From Allacma fusca (lineage: Eukaryota > Arthropoda > Collembola > Symphypleona > Sminthuridae), in contig OX359249.1 of NCBI GenBank assembly GCA_947179485.1, positions 1,922,001 to 1,986,000 of the forward strand: a stretch of 64,000 nucleotides of DNA. The letters run 5' to 3'. The position numbers and the translations under genes are program-made. Of the stretch, positions 1-9,685 are shown piece by piece; position 1 is the stretch's first letter, and the number at the start of each line of letters is the position of its first letter. Under the pieces are notes generated by a model. It saw nothing but the letters and a program-made list of their open reading frames with translations, made no database searches and was not told the DNA's origin.

Positions 1-420
1 GACGAAGTTCTTACTTCCACAATATCAGTTCTAAGACTGCTTTATTCAAAGAATAAACACATATTTATACAAGATCCAAGAATGCCATTTAGTGCATTAC
101 ATCCAATGTCCATCATCCTGTTTACAACAATAAACTTAATGTAGAGCACAACATGTTTGGCTATTCCTAAAATTAGTAAAGGTTAAACCGTGTATTACCA
201 TAGCACGGTATGTCCCGGATTTCACAAGAAGGTGTGAAATCCTTTCTAACTCTTAACTATGAAATGTGCTGAGTTCACACTTGTTGACAAGTTTGTATGA
301 TCGGTGAAGGCCGGTCATCTTACAAGTAACTCTTGCAGTGTAAACAATATTTTATTGCTTAAGCCTAACTTTACCTTGTAAAGTGCATGGTCAGACATTG
401 CTCTGCCATGACTTTCGATA
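1..420 (-). repeat. 3' LTR of a copia-type retrotransposon, cut by the window edge
   Basis: This is the probable long terminal repeat downstream of the env-like gene on the minus strand. Read on the minus strand it carries a TATA-like box (complement of 62-69), then an AATAAA signal (complement of 41-46) close to the left edge, the compact order expected of a U3-R promoter and polyadenylation region. A purine-rich tract on the minus strand (complement of 421-428, AAGGAGGG) sits just before the proposed LTR start and resembles a polypurine tract; the env-like stop codon lies about 70 bases upstream of it. The outer end is outside the window, so no terminal dinucleotides or second LTR can be compared. 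The LTR call rests on position and these short signals only. Confidence 0.5.
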
Positions 421-495
421 CCCTCCTTAATGTAAGCTGTAATAAAAATTGATTAAACCTGAATTATTAAAGTACAAACTTTTATTAATTAATTC

Positions 496-2213
496 TTATC
501 CTATGGAGAGTTCTTCCACGTGATGAAACCTTTTTGCTCCTGACGGGACTTCTTCATTGATGTCCTCGTCCCCAATTTCTTCCATTTGAAACATCTCGGC
601 TTCCGGTGGCGATTCTGTCTTCTCAACCTTGGGATGTCTTCTCTTGGCCCGTCTAATTTTTCCCGGTTTCAGCACCTTTTTGCATTTCTTGTAGCCTATA
701 AAAGCACCGATGAGACCGACGAAAACCATCAGCAAGCTTAGAATTATCCAGGATCCAACACCATATATTTATTCTCCAGTCTGCCGTGTCCTGTGATTCT
801 TGTCCAGAGCTTCCAGGATTGGAAAAGTCTCATTCAAGTCATCCTATTTAACAACAGGGGAGAGATGCCATTCGATCTTCTCATGGAGCAAAGGGCCATC
901 TTTTTATAAACTAAATTCAAAATATCTCCTCGATATGTTTGATTGTCTATAGACTGTGGCAGTGAGGGGCAAAGTGAACACTTTATTTGGGCATTGCACT
1001 TTGTTTTTATCACCTCCTCGAACATACTCCATTCCAGGGCAGTATATGTAGAATTTGTTATGAACTTTGATCTGAACAAATTCTTTTTCATCTCCAGGCT
1101 TGCTCGGGATGCAGCGGAGGGGCTTATAAAATTTGCCCTCGTCCTTGGCCGTTTCCAGGTCCATATATTCAGTCGAGCGGGAAGCGAACAGCTGAGATGA
1201 GGATTCCCTCTTTATATCTACAGCACGGAGACAGTCCTCATCTGGTGAGAAGAGAGCATTTTCTGGGCCAATGTATTCCAATCTGCATGTTTGTCCTTTG
1301 TCCTTGAGCATGAGGAAGAAAGGGTCGGCTTCTAATACCGTCATATTACTCATTACAGGTACGGCAAACATTAATTCCAGTTCGGAATCTTCTCGACCCA
1401 ACGAACATCTACGGAATTCTGCGTACTCGATAGGGTAATCTTGGCCACATGGGAGGGAGGCGTTCATGAAGTCAAAGAAGTTGTTATTCATTTTCTTCTA
1501 GTTCCACAACATTCTAGTCTCTTGTACTACCCCCGTCCTACTAACAACCGGGATGTTATGTAGGAAACAAGATAGTTGATTTCAATTACTTTTTCTTGAA
1601 ATAAATGAACGCCATTGATTAAGTTGTTGATGGTCTGCGCCATCTTGTCCACTTCAAACTTTAATTTCTGCAAGTTGACGCTGTTGATTTGCACTTTTGC
1701 TTCCAGGTCATCCAGAGTTCTTTCTATCTCAAGTTGTGTAATTTTCATCTTGTCTATCCGGTGTAAAGCATATAGTCCAATTCCTATTGCAGCACTTGCT
1801 GTGCATACCACAATAATAAGAAATATTATCGTAAATGGCTCTCGTTTCACCCTCGTGAGCCTAGTATCTTTAGGCGGGCATGCCATCCGCAATTCATCCA
1901 AGAAGAGTCGTTCATACTGCTTCTCACATTGCTTCGTAATTCGCTCCGCGGCCATTGTTGTAAGCCCTTACGTGGGGAGGAATTTGCATGGGGAAATGAG
2001 TCCAATTCGCATGACGACCGAGTTGTAACCTTCGTTGGCTGGGGTGGGGCTCCTTCGTCAAACGACAGCGTTACCCTCCTTGAATTTTTGACAAAATACC
2101 AGAACGAAGAAAAGAATGAGCAGTAACACGTTCCACAGTGTTGACAGTGCACAAACTTTCTTTACTGTTTTTGAGCTGGTGGCTGGCTGACTTGATTCCT
2201 CAATGGGTTCCAT
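496..2213 (-). pseudogene. Envelope-like fusion glycoprotein gene, broken
   Basis: This reads as a membrane fusion glycoprotein of the class I kind, in several frames on the minus strand. In order: a hydrophobic signal-like segment (2153-2091) shortly after a start at 2213, which continues the frame of the RNase H end; a basic RVKR furin-like site (1853-1842); a hydrophobic segment of about 24 residues just after it (about 1835-1764), placed like a fusion peptide; a heptad-rich coiled-coil stretch (to about 1560); a Cys-containing ectodomain (1491-904); a transmembrane segment near 735-695; and a basic then acidic cytoplasmic tail ending at the stop 496-498. At least three frame changes and stops separate these pieces. 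The surface part before RVKR is very short, so it may be deleted. Family is not resolved; the layout recalls insect retroviral and baculovirus F-type proteins, but I see no diagnostic motif. Confidence 0.65.
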
Positions 2214-3290
2214 AATTTTCCTTGTGAGGGAGAGAAGTTCCATTTTGGGTTCAAACTGTTTTCTTCCCAGTGGCTTTGTTAAGATGTCAGCCACTAATCT
2301 TCCGGTCGCCATATAGTTAATCTCAACTTGCCCCGTCTCCACTAACCAACGTATATAGTGGCGGCGCACATCAATGTGCTTGGTCCAATCATGAAATTCG
2401 GGATTTGCAGCTAACTTAATACTGCTCTGGTTATCTGTGTAGATAGTAAATGATGGGTTGCGTTGTAAATGTCCATGTCCGCTAAAAGGTTCCTGAATTC
2501 CATTCTCCCATTTTGCGTGCTTCACTCAATGCTACGTACTCAGCCTCCGTAGAGGAGTGAGCAATGAGTTTGCTTCTGACTTTTCCAGTGCAGATGTAAG
2601 TCATTAGGGGTGAAGATAATACCAGAGGTAGACTTCCGAGTCTTTTTTGTCCCGAGGTCATCCGAGTCACTATATCCTTTAAGACTCGTGTGGAGATCGT
2701 AAATCCAAGAGAGAGTAACTTTCCTTGATCAATTTATGCCAGTTTCGAGGGCTTTGTTTTAGTAAATATAAACCCTTCTCGAGTTTACATACGTATCCCC
2801 CGAAACCTCATAACCTTCCGGCTGTTCCATATAAACCTCCTCGTCCAGAGGAGCGTTTAAAAATGCCGTACTCACATCAAATTGAATAACTTGTAAGTTT
2901 TCCTGTGCAATGTCAAAGAACACTGCCCGCACTGTCTCATAACGAACGACAGGTGCGAAAGTCTCATGAAAGTCAATTTCAGGGCGTTGACCGTAGCCCT
3001 TGACTACGAGACGTGCTTTTCGGCGGATGCAGCCACCGGGGAGTTTCTTCTCCATAAAAATCCATCTGTTTCTTAGCAGTTTGGCATTGTGAGGGCGTTT
3101 TACTAATCTCCAAGTTCCATTTTCTATGAGGCTACAATGTTTAGAATCCATTGCCTCTACCCACTCAAACTTAAATCTATTGTATCGTACATCTTTGAAT
3201 GATTTAGGTACTTCATAGTTTGCTGGGATTTTGGAAGCTTCTGTTGGGCAGTGACCAACAGCATGAAATGCGTCGACTCCCACAAAAAAT
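2214..3290 (-). pseudogene. Copia pol remnant: reverse transcriptase N-terminal half and RNase H
   Basis: The RT part (3250-2763) shows the hallmark RVT_2 sequence: W-EAM near the start, RWIF, KARLVVKGY, ETFAPVVR and the motif A block QFDVSTAFLN, whose catalytic Asp is at 2878-2876, then YMEQPEGYE. It breaks off before the YxDD motif, so the catalytic core is gone. The RNase H part resumes after a deletion: a degenerate GYSDSD..STSG region is split between frames near 2690-2600, followed by HSSTEAEYVALSEA, then IYTDNQSSIKLA (Asp at 2435-2433), TKHIDVR and ADILTKPL (Asp at 2288-2286). A frame change falls between the two RNase H pieces near 2500. Copia RNase H is normally the C-terminal domain of the polyprotein, and here the frame runs on into the env-like start. 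Confidence 0.9.
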
Positions 3291-4200
3291 CCAGCGATGG
3301 TCCGTGGAGTACGCCTGAGGATTGGCTGTGGTTGAGCGTCCCAACTTCCCCCGAGGTCGGCGGAGGGGAATTTACTGGGGGAATTATCACGGTATCTCTA
3401 GAGGCGTCTACAATTTCGTCTTCAAGAGATTGATTAATTTCATCGTCCCAGGAAATTTGAGGAATGCTCTGAGTTGAGTCCAGTAGTGCTGACCTAAACT
3501 CGTCATCTGACTTAGTGTCTGTGGTCAGATTTCCACTTCCAGCGTCAATTACTAGTGCATCACTATCCGAGTCGACTACTGGGTTGTCATGTTGTACTGG
3601 GGCCAGAGCTGGTGGCTGAGTACTACTCCTAGGGATGGGAGATTCGGGTCTTGTATTTATCCAAGAGTGAAGGGCTCCTCGCCCTTATCGACTCTTTATA
3701 CTTTTTAGTAATTCCTGCCGGATGAATTGTTGTCCTTTTAAGTGGAGTGGATGTGAATCTCGGAGGTTGGCGGACCGGCTGTGGGCTTGGAGCAGCTAGG
3801 ATCTGAGCTGGCATTTTAGGAGTGTGTAATGGGTTGGGCACAAATTGCACTTGTTTTACAATTGTGATGTCCTCCAACTCTTCATCTGAAGATATAGTCT
3901 CCACTTGTTGAACCGTGCTTGCTGGCACTCCTGGATAACATATGACATTCTCCAACACGAGTGGCTCCCAATGGTTTCGGATCTTGGCTTCTAACATAAT
4001 GGTTCCCCTTCCCGGGCAATCCACATGTTTGTCGCCTACCGCCATGACCTTCCAAGGTTGTTCAAATTCTTCAAAATTTGAAAACCAATCCCGTTAGCCG
4101 CACAAATGAACCGAGGCCCCGGTGTCGCAAACCCATTGGAATGCGGAGCGCCTGATTTTCCCTGTTGCGGGCTTAAAATGAGAGGAGCTGAGGGCAATAG
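3291..4200 (-). pseudogene. Copia protease remnant and linker; integrase missing
   Basis: The protease active site DTGAS is at 4127-4113, followed by VHLCG and then an in-frame stop at 4097-4095. A one-base frame change near 4080 leads to the open stretch 4045-3629, which keeps copia protease features (a GRGT-type turn near 4005 and LENVICYPGV near 3960-3930). After about residue 45 the open stretch turns into a Pro/Lys/Arg-rich low-complexity sequence resembling the variable linker before RT. The zinc-binding and catalytic integrase domains that should lie between are absent, so this copy has a large internal deletion. The segment 3628-3291 reads as degenerate linker sequence. Confidence 0.75.
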
Positions 4201-4566
4201 TTTTTCCCGGAGTATAAATTGGTCTTAGCATGTGGGTTCAAATTTCTTGAGGCTTGTTGGGAGGTTTGGATTTCTCATCCTTATTCCCTTCCTGCTTTTG
4301 CTCATTGGGTGCTTGCTCCTTACGCTCTTTTTTCTCTTAGCGGCATTCGGCCTACCAATGACCTTTCTTGCCAAAGTTGTGACAAGTGCCTGGTTTTCTC
4401 TTAGTTTTTCTGTTGTTGCCATTATTTCCATTGGCTTTGGGATTCCCTCCCTGAGCCTTTGGATACCCGGCAAAAATGGCGCGTTCGGAAGGTTCATCAG
4501 ATGGTTTGTACGTGATGAATGATCGGAGCTGTGACTGGAAATTCCCGCAAGCTTGCAAGTTAGCAC
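4201..4566 (-). pseudogene. Copia gag C-terminal fragment with a damaged zinc knuckle
   Basis: A short open stretch (4558-4352, minus strand) is rich in Asn, Lys and Gly and ends in a CCHC-type nucleocapsid knuckle at 4384-4343. The spacing CX2CX4HX4C is kept, but the second Cys reads Phe (4375-4373) and a TAG stop (4354-4352) lies between the His and the last Cys. Downstream Lys/Gln/Asn-rich codons continue with further stops toward the protease. The N-terminal capsid part of gag is missing because the sequence changes to Helitron at 4567. In intact copia elements this knuckle binds the RNA genome. Confidence 0.7.
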
Positions 4567-5405
4567 TTAAGCATTAAAAACTTCTTTAAATACAACGTTG
4601 GTAGTAAATCTTGCGTTACTACCTTCAATAAGTTTGCCTTGCTCATCTGTATCTGCTAGTTTGACTTTAATTTTTCTCACTGATGTAGCCCTGGAAAATG
4701 CATCGTACAACTGACCATGACCAAACACAGGAGATGGCAAATAAATTCCTAATTTATCAAAAGTTTGCCCTTGACTTTTATTAATCGCCATTACAAATCT
4801 GACTCGAACAGGAAAATGCCTTCGCTTAAGTGTAAATGGAATGTCCGTGTCTGACGGAATCAGATCGATTCTAGGAATACATACCATATCCCCTGTGCAC
4901 TCCCAGTCAATATTTCCGCATGAATAACATTATTAGCCAGGTTTTTTATTATTAACCGTGTTCCGTTACACAGTCCTTTTCGGATGTTTAAATTCCTTAA
5001 CAGCATGATGATGGTGCCAACTTTCAACGTAAGTTTGTGTGGAGGCAATCCAGCTGGAGTTAAGGAATTTAGAAACTCCTCTGGGAAATTTAGTTTCTCT
5101 TGTTCGTCATCTGAAACCAAACAGTCAATGCTGTAGTATGTTTTAGCATCACCTTCTAAGCGTGTCAAAACGTCATCGTTTAATTTTATAGTGTCATCGT
5201 TTGTAGAGCATAAAATGGCTCTCTTTGTAAACTCCAAAGCATCTTGGGGACTAAAGTTTTTACCAAATATCTCTTCAACTAAAGAATCTTCACAAATGAA
5301 TTATGCAGGAATATGAACCTGGTCACTTGGTAACCCAACAAAGTTTAGCAGCTCTCCATTACCTAGTTTCAGGAACCAATTAGAAAACTCTACCTGGCCT
5401 CCCTC
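4567..5405 (-). pseudogene. Helitron PIF1-like helicase, C-terminal part
   Basis: This minus-strand remnant is the end of a Helitron Rep/helicase protein, which mobilises rolling-circle transposons. The distal part (5400-4888) has the GNGELLNFVG, KRAILCSTND and LPPHKLTLKVG..MLLRNLN signatures typical of Helitron helicases; the proximal part (4887-4567) has INKSQGQTF (about 4782-4759) and an SRATS block (about 4699-4685), the last helicase motifs, and ends at the stop 4569-4567. The two parts are in different frames: one base is missing in the C run at 4890-4893. An in-frame stop lies at 5303-5301. The Rep nuclease and the Walker A/B half are absent, as sequence beyond about 5405 becomes a minisatellite. 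No Helitron 3' hairpin with CTRR end is seen next to the stop codon. Confidence 0.85.
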
Positions 5406-5446
5406 TCTCAACCACATCATCGAATTTAAATAACGGTCGCTCTCAC

Positions 5447-6008
5447 AACTCAATCTCTCAATCTCAACTCAATCTCTCAATCTCAACTCAATCTCTCAAT
5501 CTCAACTCAATCTCTCAATCTCAACTCAATCTCTCAATCTCAACTCAATCTCTCAATCTCAACTCAATCTCTCAATCTCAACTCAATCTCTCAATCTCAA
5601 CTCAATCTCTCAATCTCAACTCAATCTCTCAATCTCAACTCAATCTCTCAATCTCAACTCAATCTCTCAATCTCAACTCAATCTCTCAATCTCAACTCAA
5701 TCTCTCAATCTCTCAATCTCAACTCAATCTCTCAATCTCAACTCAATCTCTCAATCTCAACTCAATCTCTCAATCTCAACTCAATTTCTCAATCTCAACT
5801 CAATCTCAACTCAATCTCTCAATCTCAACTCAATCTCTCAATCTCAACTCAATCTCTCAATCTCAACTCAATCTCTCAATCTCAACTCAATCTCTCAATC
5901 TCAACTCAATCTCTCAATCTCAATTCAATCTCAAATCGATCTCCCAATCTCAACTCAATCTCAACTCAATCTCTCAATCTCAAATCAATTCCAACTCAAT
6001 CCACTCAA
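5447..6008. repeat. Minisatellite, 19-bp unit, about 29 copies
   Basis: Tandem copies of a 19-bp unit (CTCAATCTCTCAATCTCAA) run almost perfectly through the block. Units missing a part, or with a doubled TCTCAA step, occur near 5711, 5800 and toward the right end (5930-6008), where the array decays. There are no spacers of unique sequence, so it is not a CRISPR array. One strand is almost pure C/T/A with very few G, giving strong strand asymmetry. The array lies between the Helitron helicase remnant and the upstream region of the host gene. Confidence 0.97.
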
Positions 6009-6305
6009 TATCTTCATAGCATAGAGTATGGGCTCTACGATGTGTATATAGCCAATGAAAATGAATTTGAGATGAGAGTAACTCTGGTTTTTATTGGCTC
6101 AATACCATAACATGCGATTCACGCACCAGCCATTTTAAGATTACACATGCGCATCAATCTGAGAGCTTCGACACATTTATACTTTACTACCACCCGCGCA
6201 TTGCTAAAGGTTCGGCATGCTCTTGGTAGTAAATCGTGGTAGTCATTTTGTGTTGAAGCTTTCGAATCGTGTATACGGACTCTCTGGTGCTGGCAATTTG
6301 AACAC
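6009..6305 (+). promoter_or_regulatory. Probable promoter and 5' leader of the three-exon gene
   Basis: This stretch between the minisatellite and the proposed start codon is locally less AT-rich. It holds an 8-bp palindrome ATGCGCAT (6147-6154), similar to half of an NRF-1-type site, and CCCGCGC at 6193-6199. An in-frame TAG at 6240-6242 closes the frame upstream of the ATG at 6306, so the coding frame cannot extend much further left. Out-of-frame ATGs at 6147 and 6217 would be upstream ATGs unless transcription starts downstream of them. No transcription start can be fixed from sequence alone. Confidence 0.35.
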
Positions 6306-7855
6306 ATGGTAAGTTTTTTTATTACAAATTTTTAAATAAGGTCTATAAATTTGATTACAATGGAATAAAATACCTACAGAGATAAAAATAGTTTGTGATT
6401 TGTTGATAGTTGACTCATGCATCAGATTGCAGATATCATGTGTTAAGGCCCACAAATCTTTTTTGAGGGTTAGAGCCAGAGTAAAAATTATTTTATTAAT
6501 CCACCCCTGGAGGTACTCTACTTGAGATTTATTTATACATGAGTATATTGAACTGAAACATTTGAGATTCATGCATTTTGGTTGTTACTTGTCGACGCAG
6601 GACAGACAATAACAATAACTTTATACTTACTCCTCGGTGTGTTTCTGTTTCTACTCTAATGGCCCACATTGAATTACATTGCCATAATAGAGTTTCTCTC
6701 TGCCCAATGCACATCAACTTTGTGCAGCTCAAGTTTAGTTTGCCATCACTCGTCTCCACTACTTCGGCTAAGTATTGTATCGTCTGTCATTCACTTGATG
6801 GAATTGCCAGTTCCACTTATTAGCATACAGGACTAAATATAGTTCAACTATACTCATCCCTCCACAGTTCCACGAACTCCAGGTGTCTTTATACAAAATC
6901 TCGCCAATATACTGTAATGGTAAGAGGTAGCGTAGCTCAGACTTATTATAAGAGTAAGATAGTGTAGGGTGGTTCAGTGGTAGAGTATTAAAGATCAAGT
7001 CAAGTCAGTTTTTAGGAACCTGACCACTTGCACTATATAATTACCTATAACAGACTTTTAAATAATTATTAGATATACCCTTGCCCTTATGTGTATCCTT
7101 GAAACTACATGCAGATGTTGTAATATTTAATAATGTATTTAATTTATTTATATTTTTTCAGGCTGTAAGAGGTGGTGGTGGTGGAGGTCGTAGAGGTCAA
7201 GGTGGCCGTTCCAATCAACTGCTGGACTATGTGAATTGTTGGGACCGCTATTGTCATGGTGTGGACATGTCATCTGGGACAGTGCTTTGGAAAGATCGAG
7301 TAAGATATGTATATTTGGATTGTTTTACTGGTGAGAATTTTTATTGTTTTACTGATTAGTGTTTTTATTGTTCTTAAGGGCAATGTCCGAATAATCGGTG
7401 CCTTAGACTTTTACCCATGGGTACCCCGATGGCCAACGGCTTTAAGAGGTGTCCTCGGTGTTGGTTGCTGACTCACCGTAAGATAAATTTAATAAAATTT
7501 CAAAATTAATTCAATTTAAGTGATAATCTAAAATTGCGTAAAATTGCGAGCTTTTTTTATTTAAATTATAAAAATATTAATTTATTTAAATTCAAATTAT
7601 TTTCGTAGAGTCTTTAATTCAGAGATATTTTGTTTTTTAAAGGCTCTTTCCTGGTTTTTGAGGCATGTGGTCGCCATAGGCTCGCACATGAAGTTTATCT
7701 AAACAATGTCAACCTGGAAGGAGTCGACGCTAATTTTTTTAAATATTCAGCCACAACAGCCAGCTGCTCCACAGCCGGATTTGGAGAACGACCCTGAGGG
7801 TGATGCAGAGTTGGCTCAAGTCCCCGAAGTAGATGGACAGAATAATAATAATTAA
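6306..7855 (+). CDS. Three-exon gene for a small Gly/Arg-rich protein of unknown function
   Basis: Proposed coding exons are 6306-6308, 7162-7299 and 7751-7855, 81 residues in all. The first exon contributes only the ATG, followed directly by a consensus donor GTAAGT at 6309. The second begins after TTTTTTCAG, is 46 codons in phase 0 and ends at CGA before GTAAG (7300). The third begins after AAATATTCAG, also phase 0, and ends at TAA 7853-7855. Both junctions keep the frame, and codon composition is far more coding-like than the flanks. The protein starts with a run of Gly, an RRGQGGR basic patch, then a Cys/Trp/Tyr-containing middle (NCWDRYCHGVDM), then a Pro/Gln and acidic tail ending in four Asn. 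The RGG-like start hints at nucleic-acid contact, but I do not recognise a family. Reading through intron 2 would instead give 20 further residues and a stop at 7357-7359. Confidence 0.6.
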
Positions 7856-7872
7856 TTTATTATTATTTGTGT

Positions 7873-7878
7873 AATAAA
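7873..7878 (+). terminator. AATAAA polyadenylation signal
   Basis: The canonical hexamer lies 18 bases after the stop codon of the three-exon gene, which would make a very short 3' untranslated region. This supports 7751-7855 as a genuine terminal exon. Confidence 0.6.
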
Positions 7879-8663
7879 ATCAGAGAACAATTGATTTGTG
7901 GACTCTTTGGTACATTCTTTTACTTTTACATAGATAGATCCTACGACAGGAAGGTGCTCTATGATTCGAGCGGGTAGTTTGAAATGTGCACAGGAAGAGT
8001 AGAAAAGTAAAACTATTTCATGCGAGTGTAACGCGGCATAGTTTGAATACGCACAGAGATCAGGAAGTGAACGATATAAAAGAGTGATCATTAAAAAAGA
8101 GAATATTAAGCACAAAATTGTTCTATCTAATTTCAAAGTCAAACTCAATGGCAAATACCGACGAAGCTAACATTGCAGCCGCGCTCATGATTTCTTTCTA
8201 ACCTATGTCATATTTTGCCTTCCAATGCATGACTTGTACATCCATAAGTCGGCATTCCACACGATTGTTTGTATTAAATTATGAAATATTTGGCAATAAC
8301 CGCCAATCTTTTAATCGTGGCAGTGCTAGCTTTATGCGGTTAATACAATGGTACGAGAAATAGCGAGTAGCAAAGTATGCTACTGCTACTCTTTTTATAT
8401 GCTTCAATTTATACCACTCCATCTCACGACTTCACTCATACTCTTTACCTTGCTACTCTCCTGTGAGTGTGAGTAGGAGTGTGTTGAGTGCACTCGTAAC
8501 TCGCGAGTAGCCTCCATGTATGGTCTCGACCTGTCCGTTGATTTAAACTTTCGCGGCTTTGGCTTTCCAATTCAAACCTTCGCGGCTCATTTCACTATAT
8601 AGCAAGCCATTATATACTATATTATTTCACTATATAGCCAAGCAAGTCGGTATATATAGCAAG

Positions 8664-8740
8664 CCGAGAAGCACAGCGGGCTGAAACGTTGTCGTAGAGG
8701 AGAGCTTTTTCAGCTCACTCAGCTCGCTGTGCTTCTCGGC
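8664..8740. repeat. GC-rich inverted repeat (hairpin)
   Basis: Arms 8664-8685 and 8719-8740 are reverse complements over 22 bases with one mismatch, including a perfect outer 16 (GCCGAGAAGCACAGCG). The loop is about 33 bases. It sits just inside the right 39-bp arm, after a stretch (8590-8665) with repeated CACTATATAGC and CAAGC words, and could be a stem-loop of the element at 7515-8810. Confidence 0.7.
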
Positions 8741-8810
8741 ATTTACCAACTGCTTCCAGTTCCAGCTTTGGAAGCTCGCAATATTACGCAATTTTAGATT
8801 ATCACTTAAA

Positions 8811-9677
8811 AGCGCTAATCATAATTATTATAAACATTTGACATAAATCATCAAATTTGGATTAAATTAAGACTGGTAGTGAGAAAAACTACGTTCGGTT
8901 ACAGCACTGACGAATTGGAGGAGAGGAGAATTTTAATGACTGAACTTTGTACACATAAATGTAGGATTCTTATTATGAAAAAGCAAATGGAATTGAAAGT
9001 ACTTATTGCAATAATGTTTGTATATAACGTCAGATAAATTCTCAGAATTTGTATTGCTGAAGTTATTTGCTCACAATATTTTAATTGCAAGACTTTACAT
9101 CCATACACTTGATCTTTATATCCCCTAAAAATATCATTAGGAATTAAGGATTGATTTGTAGGAACCATGGACTTTAGTAACAATAGCAATTGAAAAGTGT
9201 TGCGCTAATATAAATTCCTTTCACTTTTAATGTTTTAAATTATCAGTGCGTTCAGTGTCTGAGGCTTTAGTTACATTATTACGGTACAACTGAGATATAT
9301 ACAAATTATAATTACATAAAAAATCATATTTGATCCACTTAGGGTAGAAGCACCATACAGTGATTCAGCAGCAAGATTTAATAACAATGTTGGTTGGTAT
9401 TAAGTTGATCAAGCGATTAGTTGAATTCCCCATGTATAGCCAAATATTGAGTTTGGGAGAGAACTTTAGTGGGCTGGAGGGTTGTACCATAATTGTTTGA
9501 TGATGGATTGCCAACTAGCTTTTTGAAACGAATTGTTAGTCTTACAATTAATAGTTCACATGTAATATATGAGATTACTTTGCCCAGTGAAGCGGGCTAT
9601 TAATATTAAACCTTCTCAACATACCATGATACGGGATCTCAATCAGTTTACGTTTTTGTGTATACTCAATTCTAACG
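8811..9677. other. AT-rich spacer, no gene seen
   Basis: No frame with recognisable protein similarity, no RNA gene and no clear repeat is seen. A 96-codon minus-strand frame (8899-9189) is hydrophobic and low in complexity and looks like chance. Confidence 0.5.
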
Positions 9678-9685
9678 ATTCAACG

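Larger units (their letters stand above)
1..4566 (-). mobile_element. Decayed Ty1/copia-type retrotransposon carrying an envelope-like gene
   Basis: On the minus strand the order is nucleocapsid zinc knuckle (about 4384), aspartic protease DTGAS (4127-4113), RT N-terminal half (3250-2763), RNase H (about 2700-2230), envelope-like glycoprotein (2213-496), polypurine-like tract and LTR. Protease before RT and the typical RVT_2 sequence identify the Ty1/copia order. The integrase core is absent between protease and RT, and the RT palm with its YxDD motif is absent between about 2763 and 2710. Stops and frameshifts occur in every section, so the copy is dead. Its 5' end, including the 5' LTR and most of gag, is missing and a Helitron fragment abuts it. 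Copia elements with env-like genes are known in plants (SIRE1 type); here the association rests on collinearity in one broken copy. Confidence 0.8.
7515..8810. mobile_element. Segment flanked by 39-bp inverted repeats and containing the gene's last exon
   Basis: The arms 7515-7553 and 8772-8810 are reverse complements with one mismatch in 39. Each has TTAA near its outer end, as in elements that target TTAA or TWA, but no longer target duplication is visible. The left arm sits in intron 2 of the three-exon gene and the right arm lies about 0.9 kb past its AATAAA signal. The interior has no transposase-like frame. It may be a non-autonomous DNA transposon that carries or acquired the exon, or two separate opposite copies of a short repeat. 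Confidence 0.5.

Noticed and set aside
5447-6008. CRISPR array
   Set aside because: Repeats are directly adjacent without unique spacers and the context is eukaryotic; it is a minisatellite.
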